Below, in pieces: positions 26,746-34,063 of a stretch of DNA of 64,000 bases. Made by a program: the position numbers and the translations under genes. This stretch comes from JAJKIP01 sp037200685 (lineage in GTDB: Bacteria; Bacteroidota; Bacteroidia; Chitinophagales; Chitinophagaceae). The notes beneath the pieces are model-generated. The model saw only the letters and a list, made by a program, of their open reading frames with translations. It was not told where the DNA came from and ran no database searches. The stretch lies in assembly GCA_037200685.1 (NCBI GenBank), contig JBBCIG010000016.1:124001-188000 (forward strand), given 5' to 3'. Position 1 is the stretch's first letter, and each line of letters opens with the position of its first letter.

Positions 26746-27623
26746 AACTATACACCATCGACACCGGGTTTTTCAAACTAGATGGCGGCGCTATGTTTGG
26801 CGTAGTTCCCAAAACGATCTGGAATAAAATAAATCCTGCGGATGAAAAAAATTTATGTCCATGGGCATTGCGCTGTTTATTGATCGAAGATGGAAACAGG
26901 TTGATATTAGTAGACAATGGTAACGGAGATAAACAAGATGAAAAATTTTTCAGTCATTATTATTTACATGGTGATGATACATTAGATAAATCATTAGCGA
27001 AACATGGTTTCCATGCTGATGATATCACCGATGTATTTTTAACGCACCTTCATTTTGATCATTGTGGCGGAAGTATCAAACGTGAAGGAGATAAATTGGT
27101 TCCTGCATTTAAAAATGCAACCTACTGGAGCAACGAAAAACACTGGGAATGGGCGGTAAAACCCAATGAAAGAGAAAAAGCATCTTTTTTAAAAGAAAAT
27201 ATTCTACCGATACAGGAAAGCGGGCAACTGAAATTTGTTGACCGTGGATCGTTGACCGATGACCGAATGGCGGCCAACGAACAACTACCAACGGTCAACT
27301 TTAATTTACCAGAAATAAAAATCAGGATCGTAAATGGTCACACCGAAGCGATGATGCTGCCGCAAATAAGTTATAAAGGGAAAACGGTTGTTTTTATGGC
27401 TGATCTTTTACCATCGCAGGGGCATATTCCTATTCCTTATGTAATGGGTTATGATATGTTTCCGCTGACTACCATTAATGAGAAGAGATCATTCCTGAAA
27501 GAAGCAATAGCCAACGACTATATTCTTTTCTTTGAACATGATCCTGTGTATGAATGCTGCAACCTGCAACAAACAGAACGTGGAATAAGACCTAAAGACT
27601 TCTTTAAACTGGAAGAAATTTAG
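26742..27623 (+). CDS. Metallo-beta-lactamase-fold hydrolase with an in-frame repeat insert
   Basis: The zinc-binding motif HLHFDHCGG is near residue 104, followed by GHTEAMMLPQ (His) and MADLLPSQGHIP (Asp) and a late His in FFEHDP. These are the metal ligands of MBL-fold hydrolases of the lactonase/glyoxalase-like type. At 293 residues it is a little long. Residues ~166-186 (VDRGSLTDDRMAANEQLP) come from a repeat bounded by perfect 9-bp inverted arms. It is coupled to the MFS gene by a 4 bp overlap and converges with the DUF3108 gene, overlapping it by 4 bp. The substrate is unknown. Confidence 0.88.
   Translation: MKLYTIDTGFFKLDGGAMFGVVPKTIWNKINPADEKNLCPWALRCLLIEDGNRLILVDNGNGDKQDEKFFSHYYLHGDDTLDKSLAKHGFHADDITDVFLTHLHFDHCGGSIKREGDKLVPAFKNATYWSNEKHWEWAVKPNEREKASFLKENILPIQESGQLKFVDRGSLTDDRMAANEQLPTVNFNLPEIKIRIVNGHTEAMMLPQISYKGKTVVFMADLLPSQGHIPIPYVMGYDMFPLTTINEKRSFLKEAIANDYILFFEHDPVYECCNLQQTERGIRPKDFFKLEEI
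27237..27299 (+). repeat. Hairpin-bounded gaccgttgacc-type repeat inside the MBL gene
   Basis: gttgaccgt at 27237-27245 and acggtcaac at 27291-27299 are perfect inverted arms. Between them gttgaccgatgaccgaatgg repeats the same word. This style is typical of intergenic word repeats rather than protein-coding sequence, yet the frame stays open through it. Confidence 0.65.
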
Positions 27624-28429
27624 CGACGCCTTACCAGGGACGTGAGCGGGTAGCGTATGTTCTCATAATTCATCATATCAATCTTCACTTTTCCTACCAC
27701 GATCGGGCTTTCAATGCGAACGGGAATATGATTTTCATCATCAGTCACCCATACCACCATTTTTTCGCCACCATCGAAAATAGATCCTTTGATCAATAAT
27801 GGTTTGAATTTAATCGTATTGAATTTACCGTACTTGGTTTTTATTGTTTCTTTTCCCAAATAGCGGATATACATTTCATACACTTCATTATCGAGGAACA
27901 TGGAAAAAGTGATCTTGTCGTCTACCCTTAATTTAGAAAAATCAATATTGCGGGCATAGAAAACTGCGCTGACTACATCCTGCACACAAACCGGCACTTT
28001 AAACAAACCATCATTTGTTACGGCCGTATTCGCTGTTTTATTGAAAGTTACATTCTGGTATTTTTTATAACCACCTTCGTTCACATTGCGAACAAATTTC
28101 AATGTCTGTAAATTGCCGGTATCAATGTAGGTTTCATATTTATCACGCACTTTATAAAGAAAGTCGTAAGAAGAATTAGTGTTGCCTTCACCCACGATAT
28201 GGTACACAGGTTTATTATTCAGTGTTTCCAGCGTATTCGTAAATATCGCTGTTCCCGCATTTACATAAATACCCGCTACGGCGTAATAAACCGTATACGT
28301 TACTTTTTCCCCGGCTTTGAATGCTGTATTTTTCAGGCTACAGGCTTCCTCGTAAGGCTTTTCGGTTTTCGTAGTAAAAGCCATCAAGGCGATCACTGCT
28401 ACGAATGTTATTTTATATATTCCCTTCAT
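27620..28429 (-). CDS. DUF3108 periplasmic protein
   Basis: The 269-residue protein has a signal-peptide-like N terminus (ITFVAVIALMAFTTK), then the DUF3108 start FKAGEKVTYTVYYAVAGIYV. The body is beta-rich (YDFLYKVRDKYETYIDTGNL, KYGKFNTIKFKPLLIKGSIF), consistent with a LolA/LolB-like or DUF3108 beta-fold in the periplasm. No catalytic residues are apparent. It overlaps the upstream flippase-like gene by 17 bp, so the two form an operon. A role in envelope lipid or lipoprotein handling is inference only. Confidence 0.82.
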   Translation of the reverse strand: MKGIYKITFVAVIALMAFTTKTEKPYEEACSLKNTAFKAGEKVTYTVYYAVAGIYVNAGTAIFTNTLETLNNKPVYHIVGEGNTNSSYDFLYKVRDKYETYIDTGNLQTLKFVRNVNEGGYKKYQNVTFNKTANTAVTNDGLFKVPVCVQDVVSAVFYARNIDFSKLRVDDKITFSMFLDNEVYEMYIRYLGKETIKTKYGKFNTIKFKPLLIKGSIFDGGEKMVVWVTDDENHIPVRIESPIVVGKVKIDMMNYENIRYPLTSLVRRR

Positions 28430-29450
28430 TTTTATTTTTAAGGACTTTTTTAATACTCAAAATTAATAAGCTGCCGGTTAAAGCAGGAATTACCAAATTA
28501 ATAAACCATATACTTACCGAAGCCAGTCCTATCCCCAGGTCGTTTTTGCTGAACAGACTCAATAGCTTGAGGCTTATCTTTCCCCGCAGGCTGAGATCGG
28601 TAAATAAGGCAATGGTGGGAATCACTGCCATCACCAAAAAAGAAACACTTGTTGTCCACCATGCATGCCACCACGAAATGTCCACTTCGAATAAACGGAA
28701 CAACAAATAATACTGCACAATAAAAACAAAGAACCGTAATGCTGATAAAGACAAAAGTTGCAGCAGCAAAGTTGCATTAAATTTCTCCAATTCACTGAAA
28801 AGCCAGGCATACCGCCTGATTCCCGGCAACCTGTCAAACCACCTGCTTACCCAGGATATCCGGAAATAAAATACTGTTAAAGTAAGCACTGCAACAAGCG
28901 TACCGTACAATATTATATTCACCCAAAAAAAAGATAACACGGCTCCGGCTTCCACTTGTTTTCGTAAAATAATCGTGCCCGCAACACCCATCACTAGGGT
29001 AACAATCAGTTGACTGATACTTCCGGTTATGGTCAACGAAATTGCTTTCAATCTATTGCCTTCCTTCATATATAAAACCCGGCCGAGGTATTCTCCCACC
29101 CTGTTGGGCGTGCTAACCGAAAAAGAAACACCCGATAAAACCGCTTTGAAAGCCGTAATAAAATTGATTTGCTGAATACGCTGTACACACAATTTCCATT
29201 TCACCGTTTCGATTGACCAGTTCACCACCATTAATATAACAACAGCGGCGAGGTTCCAGATCAGCGGGCTGCCAAACGAACTATTTTTTATATGCTGCCA
29301 CGACCGTTCAAGATCGGGTTGCTTTTGAATTTGTGCGTAAATGGAATAAGAAAGCCAGATAAATAATAAAGGGCCGAGGAAGTAATTTATAAAGATCCGG
29401 ATCGTTCTTTTTCGCAGTAAGGTTTTTATTTGCATATTCGGGCTAAGCAA
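28413..29450 (-). CDS. Lysylphosphatidylglycerol synthase TM / flippase-like (UPF0104) membrane protein
   Basis: The 345-residue protein has about 8 membrane segments. It has the UPF0104 (AglD/MprF-TM-like) signature: WSIETVKWKLCVQ, then FSVSTPNRVGEYLGRVL near residue 115, and FLVMAVIPTIALFTDLSLRG near 270. Family members are proposed flippases or transferases for lipid intermediates. No MprF catalytic domain is attached. Two Met starts are possible, at 29450 and 29435. It diverges from ruvC (82 bp) and overlaps the DUF3108 gene at its 3' end. Confidence 0.85.
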   Translation of the reverse strand: MLSPNMQIKTLLRKRTIRIFINYFLGPLLFIWLSYSIYAQIQKQPDLERSWQHIKNSSFGSPLIWNLAAVVILMVVNWSIETVKWKLCVQRIQQINFITAFKAVLSGVSFSVSTPNRVGEYLGRVLYMKEGNRLKAISLTITGSISQLIVTLVMGVAGTIILRKQVEAGAVLSFFWVNIILYGTLVAVLTLTVFYFRISWVSRWFDRLPGIRRYAWLFSELEKFNATLLLQLLSLSALRFFVFIVQYYLLFRLFEVDISWWHAWWTTSVSFLVMAVIPTIALFTDLSLRGKISLKLLSLFSKNDLGIGLASVSIWFINLVIPALTGSLLILSIKKVLKNKNEGNI

Positions 29451-29532
29451 TGCTTTTCATGAAATTTTCATTCCGCTAATGCTTAATTTCGTTACTCGTA
29501 ATCGCTAATCATCTGTAAAATTACTGTGCTAT

Positions 29533-30099
29533 TTGCAAAAAGCTGCTAAAATAATTCTTGGTATCGACCCCGGTACATTGCAGATGGGTTATAGCATCAT
29601 TGAAGTAACGAATGGAAAGATGGTGATGCTGGAAATGCAAACGCTTCGCTTGTCCGGCAAAAAAGATAACCATGAACGTTTGCACCTTATCCATAAAAAA
29701 GTATCGGAATTAATCTTTGCTTTCCGGCCTCATGAGTTTGCGATTGAAGCGCCGTTTTTCGGAAAGAATGTGCAGAGCATGCTGAAACTCGGAAGAGCAC
29801 AGGGTGTTGCTATCGCCGCGGCCATAAGTGCCGGCATTCCTGTTACCGAATATTCACCAAGAAAAGTAAAACAATCCATCACGGGTAACGGTAATGCGGA
29901 TAAAGAACAGGTTTGGAAAATGCTCCGCGAATTATTGAAGCTGACGGAACAACCGGAATATTTTGATGCGACGGATGCGCTGGCCATCGCTGTTTGTCAT
30001 CACTTCCAGATCAGCTCGGTCATAGGAAAAGCAGCGAAAGGATTTAGTGGCTGGGATGATTTTATAAAGAAGAACCCGCAAAAGCTTGCGAAAAAATAA
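29533..30099 (+). CDS. ruvC: Crossover junction endodeoxyribonuclease RuvC
   Basis: RuvC resolves Holliday junctions after branch migration by RuvAB. The four acidic catalytic residues are visible: Asp in GIDPGTLQMGY near residue 11, Glu in AIEAPFFGKN near 73, and the two Asp in FDATDALAIAVCHH near residues 148-151. The 188-residue length is normal. The start is a TTG at 29533; no ATG or GTG fits better in this frame before the conserved strand. ruvB lies at 8.8 kb, so the ruv genes are dispersed as is usual in Bacteroidota. Confidence 0.95.
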   Translation: MQKAAKIILGIDPGTLQMGYSIIEVTNGKMVMLEMQTLRLSGKKDNHERLHLIHKKVSELIFAFRPHEFAIEAPFFGKNVQSMLKLGRAQGVAIAAAISAGIPVTEYSPRKVKQSITGNGNADKEQVWKMLRELLKLTEQPEYFDATDALAIAVCHHFQISSVIGKAAKGFSGWDDFIKKNPQKLAKK

Positions 30100-30107
30100 A
30101 CTGTAAA

Positions 30108-30497
30108 TTATAAATTACTGATGATTCTCTGCTGAATCACTTTTAGTTGTTCTTCGTTCAATTTTATTTTTGGCTGTGTAAAATTCAAATCGTTTGCTGA
30201 ATTGATAGGAATAAGATGCACATGGGCATGCGGTACTTCCAAACCCACCACACTTATACCACAACGGTTGCAGCTAAAACTTTTTTCAATCGCTTTAGCG
30301 ATTGGCTGTGCAAATACCAGCAACTCCGATAAATAATTTTCAGGAAGGTCAAACAGGTTGTCCGTTTCTTTTTTCGGAACCACCAGCACATGTCCTTCCC
30401 GCAAAGGAAAAATGTCGAGAAACGCAAAGAACTTTTCATTCTCAGCGATTTTATAAGAAGGGATCTCCCCCGCAATGATCTTAGAGAATATAGTCAT
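30108..30497 (-). CDS. HIT family nucleotide-binding hydrolase
   Basis: The histidine-triad motif PHAHVHLIP is near residue 97, and the N-terminal IFSKIIAGEIPSYKI is the typical start of Hint-type HIT proteins, which hydrolyse nucleoside phosphoramidates or dinucleotides. The frame is open to 30554, but I chose the ATG at 30497 (MTIFSKIIAGEIP), which gives the usual length of about 129 residues. In many Bacteroidota greA is directly upstream of the HIT gene on the same strand. That order holds here (greA at 30838), although repeat E and small hairpins now lie between them. Confidence 0.92.
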   Translation of the reverse strand: MTIFSKIIAGEIPSYKIAENEKFFAFLDIFPLREGHVLVVPKKETDNLFDLPENYLSELLVFAQPIAKAIEKSFSCNRCGISVVGLEVPHAHVHLIPINSANDLNFTQPKIKLNEEQLKVIQQRIISNL

Positions 30498-30837
30498 GCC
30501 ACCGAATGTTTTTGACTTTAATGATTGCAAGTAATATTTGAAACGTTTCAGCATTGGAAAACGGAACTCTGTTCCGTTAAAAAAAAATTTATAAGCCCAA
30601 CTGTAGTACTACTAGCAACTTCGTTGCGTCGCACTCTTCAACTTCCTGTTCTCTACTGAGCACTATCGTCGAAGATCCCGACGTTTGTCGGGAAAGTATC
30701 AGTAACTGCGTCGCTCCCGATAGCTATCGGGACTTCGGTGTTCTGTTCGCTACTCAGCATTTGCGAAATTGTCCATATTATTTTTAGCATTGTTGCCAAC
30801 AGCTATTAGAATCTGAACGAAACAGCGTTTCGTTGTC
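30498..30837. other. Intergenic region greA-HIT filled by repeats
   Basis: The 340 bp gap holds copy E of the interspersed repeat. It is flanked by two perfect small hairpins, acggaactctgttccgt at 30561-30577 and aacgaaacagcgtttcgtt at 30814-30832. No reading frame here looks like a protein. Confidence 0.7.
30592..30770 (-). repeat. Copy E of the ~85 bp interspersed repeat (extended)
   Basis: In minus orientation the core words are cttcgttgcgtcgcactctt, cttcctgttctctactgagc and a second partial start ttcgctactcagcatttgcg. Between the two starts are small hairpins: cccgacgtttgtcggg, and cccgatagctatcggg (30715-30731). The copy is longer than the others because a second 5' segment follows the first. 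Confidence 0.8.
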
Positions 30838-31308
30838 CTAGGCAGTAATATTCTCAATCTTAAATTTCATAGTACCCGCAGGCGCCACTACCTCCGCAGT
30901 CTCGCCGATACTTTTACCTAATATGCCTCTGCCAATTGGTGAAGTAACCGATATTTTTCCTGCTTTTAGGTCGGCTTCCTTTTCACTTACGATCTGGTAA
31001 GTGACCTGTTTTTTTGTATTCAGGTTGGTGAGTGTAACTTTTGTAAGTATAGACACTTTGCTGGTATCAATGTTCGCTTCATCTAGTACACGGATATTAG
31101 CCATAGATCCTTCCATAGCGGCGATCTTTGCTTCCAGCATACCCTGCGCTTCTTTGGCAGCATCGTATTCCGCATTTTCTTTTAAATCGCCTTTTTCCCT
31201 GGCTTCTGCAATAGCACGGCTTGCCGCAGGGCGATCAACTGACTTCATACGATGTAACTCCGCCTTAAATTGCTCGAGAGTCTCTTTGGTCACGTATTGA
31301 AAATTCAT
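30838..31308 (-). CDS. greA: Transcription elongation factor GreA
   Basis: GreA rescues backtracked RNA polymerase by stimulating transcript cleavage. The N-terminal coiled coil carries the acidic tip region (ARE KGDLKENAEYDAAKEAQ), and the C-terminal FKBP-like domain ends in SPIGRGILGKSIGETAEV. The length of 156 residues is standard. The ATG at 31308 follows a good purine-rich site (ggaggga). A terminator-like hairpin with a T-rich tract lies about 30 bp upstream, in the probable leader. Confidence 0.95.
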   Translation of the reverse strand: MNFQYVTKETLEQFKAELHRMKSVDRPAASRAIAEAREKGDLKENAEYDAAKEAQGMLEAKIAAMEGSMANIRVLDEANIDTSKVSILTKVTLTNLNTKKQVTYQIVSEKEADLKAGKISVTSPIGRGILGKSIGETAEVVAPAGTMKFKIENITA

Positions 31309-31321
31309 ACTCCCTCCTTTG

Positions 31322-31370
31322 GATAAAATAAAAAAATAACAACGCCTCAGGAATAGTACTGAAGCGTTGC
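31322..31370 (-). terminator. Terminator-like hairpin in the greA leader
   Basis: On the minus strand aacgcttcag (31359-31368) pairs with ctgaggcgtt (31341-31350), ten pairs with one G-U. It is followed by gttatttttttattttatc, before the greA start at 31308. No minus-strand gene ends here, since the next upstream minus gene stops at 32198, beyond an opposing gene. A leader attenuator is therefore the best reading. Confidence 0.6.
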
Positions 31371-31596
31371 ATTTAACTGGAACAAAGATAAGGAAGAAAT
31401 TGAACTGACCAAGAACATGTGAGCGGCTATGAAAATGAATTTGTTAAAAAAGTTAGCCCTCATAATTGGCATGGCATGTTTCTTGAATTTTTAGGATATA
31501 GTTCTTTTAATAAATACCAGTTTAAAAGATCGACGAAGATGGTTACTGCTGAATAAAAATGGTTAAAAACAATTTGCATATTTATTGATGATCAAA

Positions 31597-31680
31597 TTTT
31601 CTAGCCCACGGTTTAAACCGTGGGCTAGAAAACAAATCAGAGGTTTCTTTAACCATTTTAATGGTTTAATAAGATAATAA
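31597..31680. repeat. REP-like palindrome doublet
   Basis: 31597-31632 is a perfect 36 bp palindrome whose half is ttttctagcccacggttt. A second, shorter inverted repeat follows (ttaaccattttaatggttta, about 31650-31670). Such paired G/C-rich and A/T-rich palindromes resemble REP/BIME doublets mobilised by RAYT-type transposases. The link to a transposase is inference, since none is present here. Confidence 0.7.
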
Positions 31681-31738
31681 GGAATAATGAATAGTAAAAT
31701 GAAGGCTTCATAGTTCTGTAACATCGATAAAAGAAAAC

Positions 31739-31875
31739 TTCGCAAATGCTGAGTAGCGAACAGGAAGTACCACCGATATTCATCGGGGTGCTGCATAAAT
31801 GCTGAGTAGAATTCATGCAGCACAAGAGTGCGACGCAACGAAGATGATAGTAGTAATGCAGCCGGGCTAATAAAA
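31739..31875 (+). repeat. Copy F of the ~85 bp interspersed repeat, with nested insert
   Basis: The copy starts cgcaaatgctgagtagcgaa and ends gatagtagtaatgcagccgg plus gctaataa. Its middle is expanded: accgatattcatcggggt forms a small hairpin, and gtgctgcat / atgcagcac form 9-bp arms enclosing a second aatgctgagtag. This looks like a partial copy inserted within a copy. Confidence 0.8.
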
Positions 31876-31903
31876 TATTTTATTCATTTAAAAATATACG
31901 ATC

Positions 31904-32194
31904 ATGAAAAAGTTAGTATTTGTGTGTATGATGATAGCCGCCAGTTGTATGTTTTATTCATGCGGGCCTTCTGAAATAGTAGTGACATCGCGACCGAACC
32001 CTCCGGTATATGTAAGGCCGATTGCACCACGGCCCGCTTATGTTTGGGTAGATGGTGATTGGCATGCCCGCAGTGGTCGTTATTATTGGCGTGAAGGAAG
32101 ATGGGTAAGGCCTGGTCACAGGGTTTGGGTGACTGGCAATTGGGAATCCAGGGGAAGCGGCTGGTATTGGCGCCGCGGACATTGGAGAAGATAA
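31904..32194 (+). CDS. Small YXWGXW-like repeat lipoprotein
   Basis: This 96-residue protein has a lipoprotein-type signal (ASCMFYSCGPSE, with Cys near residue 20). The mature part is built of short aromatic and Arg-rich repeats: YVWVDGDWHARSG, YYWREGRWVRPGH, VWVTGNWESRG and WYWRRGHWRR. These match the YXWGXW repeat pattern found in small exported Bacteroidota and proteobacterial proteins of unknown role. Export to the outer membrane is inferred from the signal. It is monocistronic, starts 29 bp after repeat F, and converges with the dehydrogenase gene. Confidence 0.82.
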   Translation: MKKLVFVCMMIAASCMFYSCGPSEIVVTSRPNPPVYVRPIAPRPAYVWVDGDWHARSGRYYWREGRWVRPGHRVWVTGNWESRGSGWYWRRGHWRR

Positions 32195-32197
32195 TTT

Positions 32198-33121
32198 TTA
32201 TTGAAATATTTTATCGATCAATACTTTCGCCATTTTATAAAAAGCCTCGTGAGAATAACCGGCGATATGTGGCGTGAGTATCACATTGTGTTGACTGGTG
32301 AGCCAGGCTAACTGCTTTCTTTCTTCATCGGTATAAGTATCTAATTTTTCATTTTCCAATACATCCAATGCCGCACCACTGATTTTATTGTCTTTTAATG
32401 CAGTGATGAGAGCGGTTGTATCCGTTACTTTACCCCTGCATGCGTTTATAAAAAAAGGTTTGCCCTGCAATGAATTAAAAAAATGATCGTTGGCCATGCG
32501 AAAAGTTTCGGCGGTTAACGGTACATGAAAACTTATCGCATCGGCGTAACGGCCGATCTGTTCCAGGCTTGCTTCTTTAATATAACCGCCGCCAAATCCA
32601 AATTTGTATTTATCATTAGCCAGCACTGTTACATCAAAGGGCTGCAGCAATTTCGCTAATGAACTTCCTGTGTTACCATAGCCCACGATGCCGACTGTTT
32701 TTCCAGATAGTTCGGTTCCCGTGTTTTCCAGTCTCTTCCATACACCATTTTTTATTTCATTGTGAGAAGAAGTAATGTTGTTCATTATATTCAGTAGCAT
32801 ACCCAGCACATGTTCGGCCACTGCGTTACGGTTGCCTTCCGGACTGCTATAGCATTTAATGCCTTTGCTTTCGGCATACTCTACATCAATCAATTCCATG
32901 CCGCTGCCGAGACGGCCAATCCATTTTAAATTTATTGCTTTATCCAATAAGGGTTTATCAATTTTCAATTTAGTCGTTACGATTAATCCCCCTGCTTCGG
33001 AAATTATTTTTGACAATTCATCATAAGTGATTACAGGTTCGTATAGCACAGTATAACCTTGCTGCTGCAACTTTTCTTTTAAATAGTCATGTGTTTTCGC
33101 TGTAATGATCGCTTTTTTCAT
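32198..33121 (-). CDS. D-isomer 2-hydroxyacid dehydrogenase (SerA-like)
   Basis: The NAD-binding Rossmann segment is VGIVGYGNTGSSLAKLL near residue 145. Family catalytic residues appear in the order Arg (ACRGKVTDTTAL, near residue 229), Glu (LDVLENEKL, near 259) and His (TPHIAGYS, near 287). At 307 residues it lacks the ACT or ASB regulatory domain of full-length SerA, so it is a short-form phosphoglycerate, glyoxylate or hydroxypyruvate reductase-like enzyme. Substrate cannot be fixed from sequence. The start overlaps the end of rsmA by 4 bp, so the two are coupled. Confidence 0.88.
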   Translation of the reverse strand: MKKAIITAKTHDYLKEKLQQQGYTVLYEPVITYDELSKIISEAGGLIVTTKLKIDKPLLDKAINLKWIGRLGSGMELIDVEYAESKGIKCYSSPEGNRNAVAEHVLGMLLNIMNNITSSHNEIKNGVWKRLENTGTELSGKTVGIVGYGNTGSSLAKLLQPFDVTVLANDKYKFGFGGGYIKEASLEQIGRYADAISFHVPLTAETFRMANDHFFNSLQGKPFFINACRGKVTDTTALITALKDNKISGAALDVLENEKLDTYTDEERKQLAWLTSQHNVILTPHIAGYSHEAFYKMAKVLIDKIFQ

Positions 33122-33879
33122 TGCATCTTAAATGTTAGCTCCGCAAATTGCTGAACGGTTAATTGCTCCGCCCGTTTATCAAACAATTTATCCTGTAGTA
33201 TTGTTGCGTCGAATAAATTCTTTACCGCATTTCTCAATGTTTTCCTGCGCTGGTTGAATGCTGTTTTTACCAATAAGAAAAATTTCGCTTCGTCCTTCAT
33301 CGCTGGTTTTTGTTTGGCGGGAAATAACCTAATGACACCGCTCTTTACTTTTGGCGGCGGCTGAAAACTTTTTTCCTGCACATCAAACAAATATTCTACA
33401 TCAAAGAAGGCCTGCACCAGCACACTGATTACGCCATATACTTTGCTTCCTTCCTTCGCCGCTACCCGCTGCCCTACTTCTTTTTGAAACATTCCTATGG
33501 TACACTCCACGTCATCTTTCCATTCTAATACTTTAAAAAGAATTTGTGTAGAAATATTGTAAGGAAAATTTCCAACTACTGTGAATTTACCTTCAAATGG
33601 TTTTTCAATTTCCAGGAAACTTTGGTGAATGATCTTTCCATTGAGCAGCGGATATTCTTTTAACAGGTAATCTATTTTTTCTTTATCCAGTTCGACCGCT
33701 TTGAAATCGATATCTTTTATTTCGAGTAAATATTTCGTTAATGCACCACCACCGGGCCCTACTTCCAGTAACTGCGAAAAGGAATGCTGTTGCAGGGATG
33801 CAATGATTTTGCGGCAGATATTCTCATCTTTTAAAAAGTGCTGGCCAAGTGATTTCTTCAGCGTGTACATAATTTGCAA
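33118..33879 (-). CDS. rsmA: 16S rRNA dimethyladenosine transferase
   Basis: RsmA (KsgA) dimethylates two adjacent adenines in the 3' end of 16S rRNA. Motifs are GQHFLKDENI near residue 12, the SAM-binding VGPGGGALTKYL near 41, and the target-base motif NFPYNIS near 106. The C-terminal rRNA-binding part includes RRKTLRNAVKNLF. The 253-residue length is usual. The second ATG (MYTLKKSLGQHFL, position 33870) is the more likely start. It precedes the dehydrogenase gene in a two-gene unit. Confidence 0.94.
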   Translation of the reverse strand: MQIMYTLKKSLGQHFLKDENICRKIIASLQQHSFSQLLEVGPGGGALTKYLLEIKDIDFKAVELDKEKIDYLLKEYPLLNGKIIHQSFLEIEKPFEGKFTVVGNFPYNISTQILFKVLEWKDDVECTIGMFQKEVGQRVAAKEGSKVYGVISVLVQAFFDVEYLFDVQEKSFQPPPKVKSGVIRLFPAKQKPAMKDEAKFFLLVKTAFNQRRKTLRNAVKNLFDATILQDKLFDKRAEQLTVQQFAELTFKMQ

Positions 33880-33931
33880 AAATAGCTGGAAATAACCCGT
33901 TTCTTATAACAGGCTTTGATTTTTGGCCACA

Positions 33932-33951
33932 CCTGTCTGTCGGCAGGCAGG
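33932..33951. repeat. Small palindromic repeat cctgtctg/caggcagg
   Basis: The stem cctgtctg pairs with caggcagg around tcgg, then gattatgctgattaacacag follows as a word repeat (attaacacagatta). This pair of elements resembles common intergenic repeats of Bacteroidota. It has no T-run. Confidence 0.55.
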
Positions 33952-34006
33952 GATTATGCTGATTAACACAGATTAATTTTTATTGAAGAATTAGCACTAA
34001 AAAAAA

Positions 34007-34031
34007 GTCCCCTTTCTGGAAAGAAAAGGGA
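34007..34031 (-). terminator. Terminator of the beta-helix T9SS gene
   Basis: On the minus strand a ccctttt / aaagggg stem is followed by an uninterrupted T-run (the plus strand reads aaaaaaaagtcccc). It ends the transcription unit of the two T9SS genes at 34-39 kb. Confidence 0.75.
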
Positions 34032-34063
34032 GTGTATGAAAATCCATCACGTGAAATGAGAAT

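Larger units (their letters stand above)
31309..31903. other. Intergenic region greA to small lipoprotein gene
   Basis: This 595 bp gap, the longest in the window, holds the greA leader hairpin, about 200 bp of A/T-rich sequence, a REP-like palindrome pair at 31597-31680, and repeat copy F. An open frame on the minus strand (31563-31838) runs through the repeats and has no credible protein features. Confidence 0.7.

Noticed and set aside
31563..31838. A 91-codon open frame in the greA-lipoprotein spacer
   Set aside because: It runs through the REP-like palindrome and repeat F in antisense; every similar repeat gives the same pseudo-frame.
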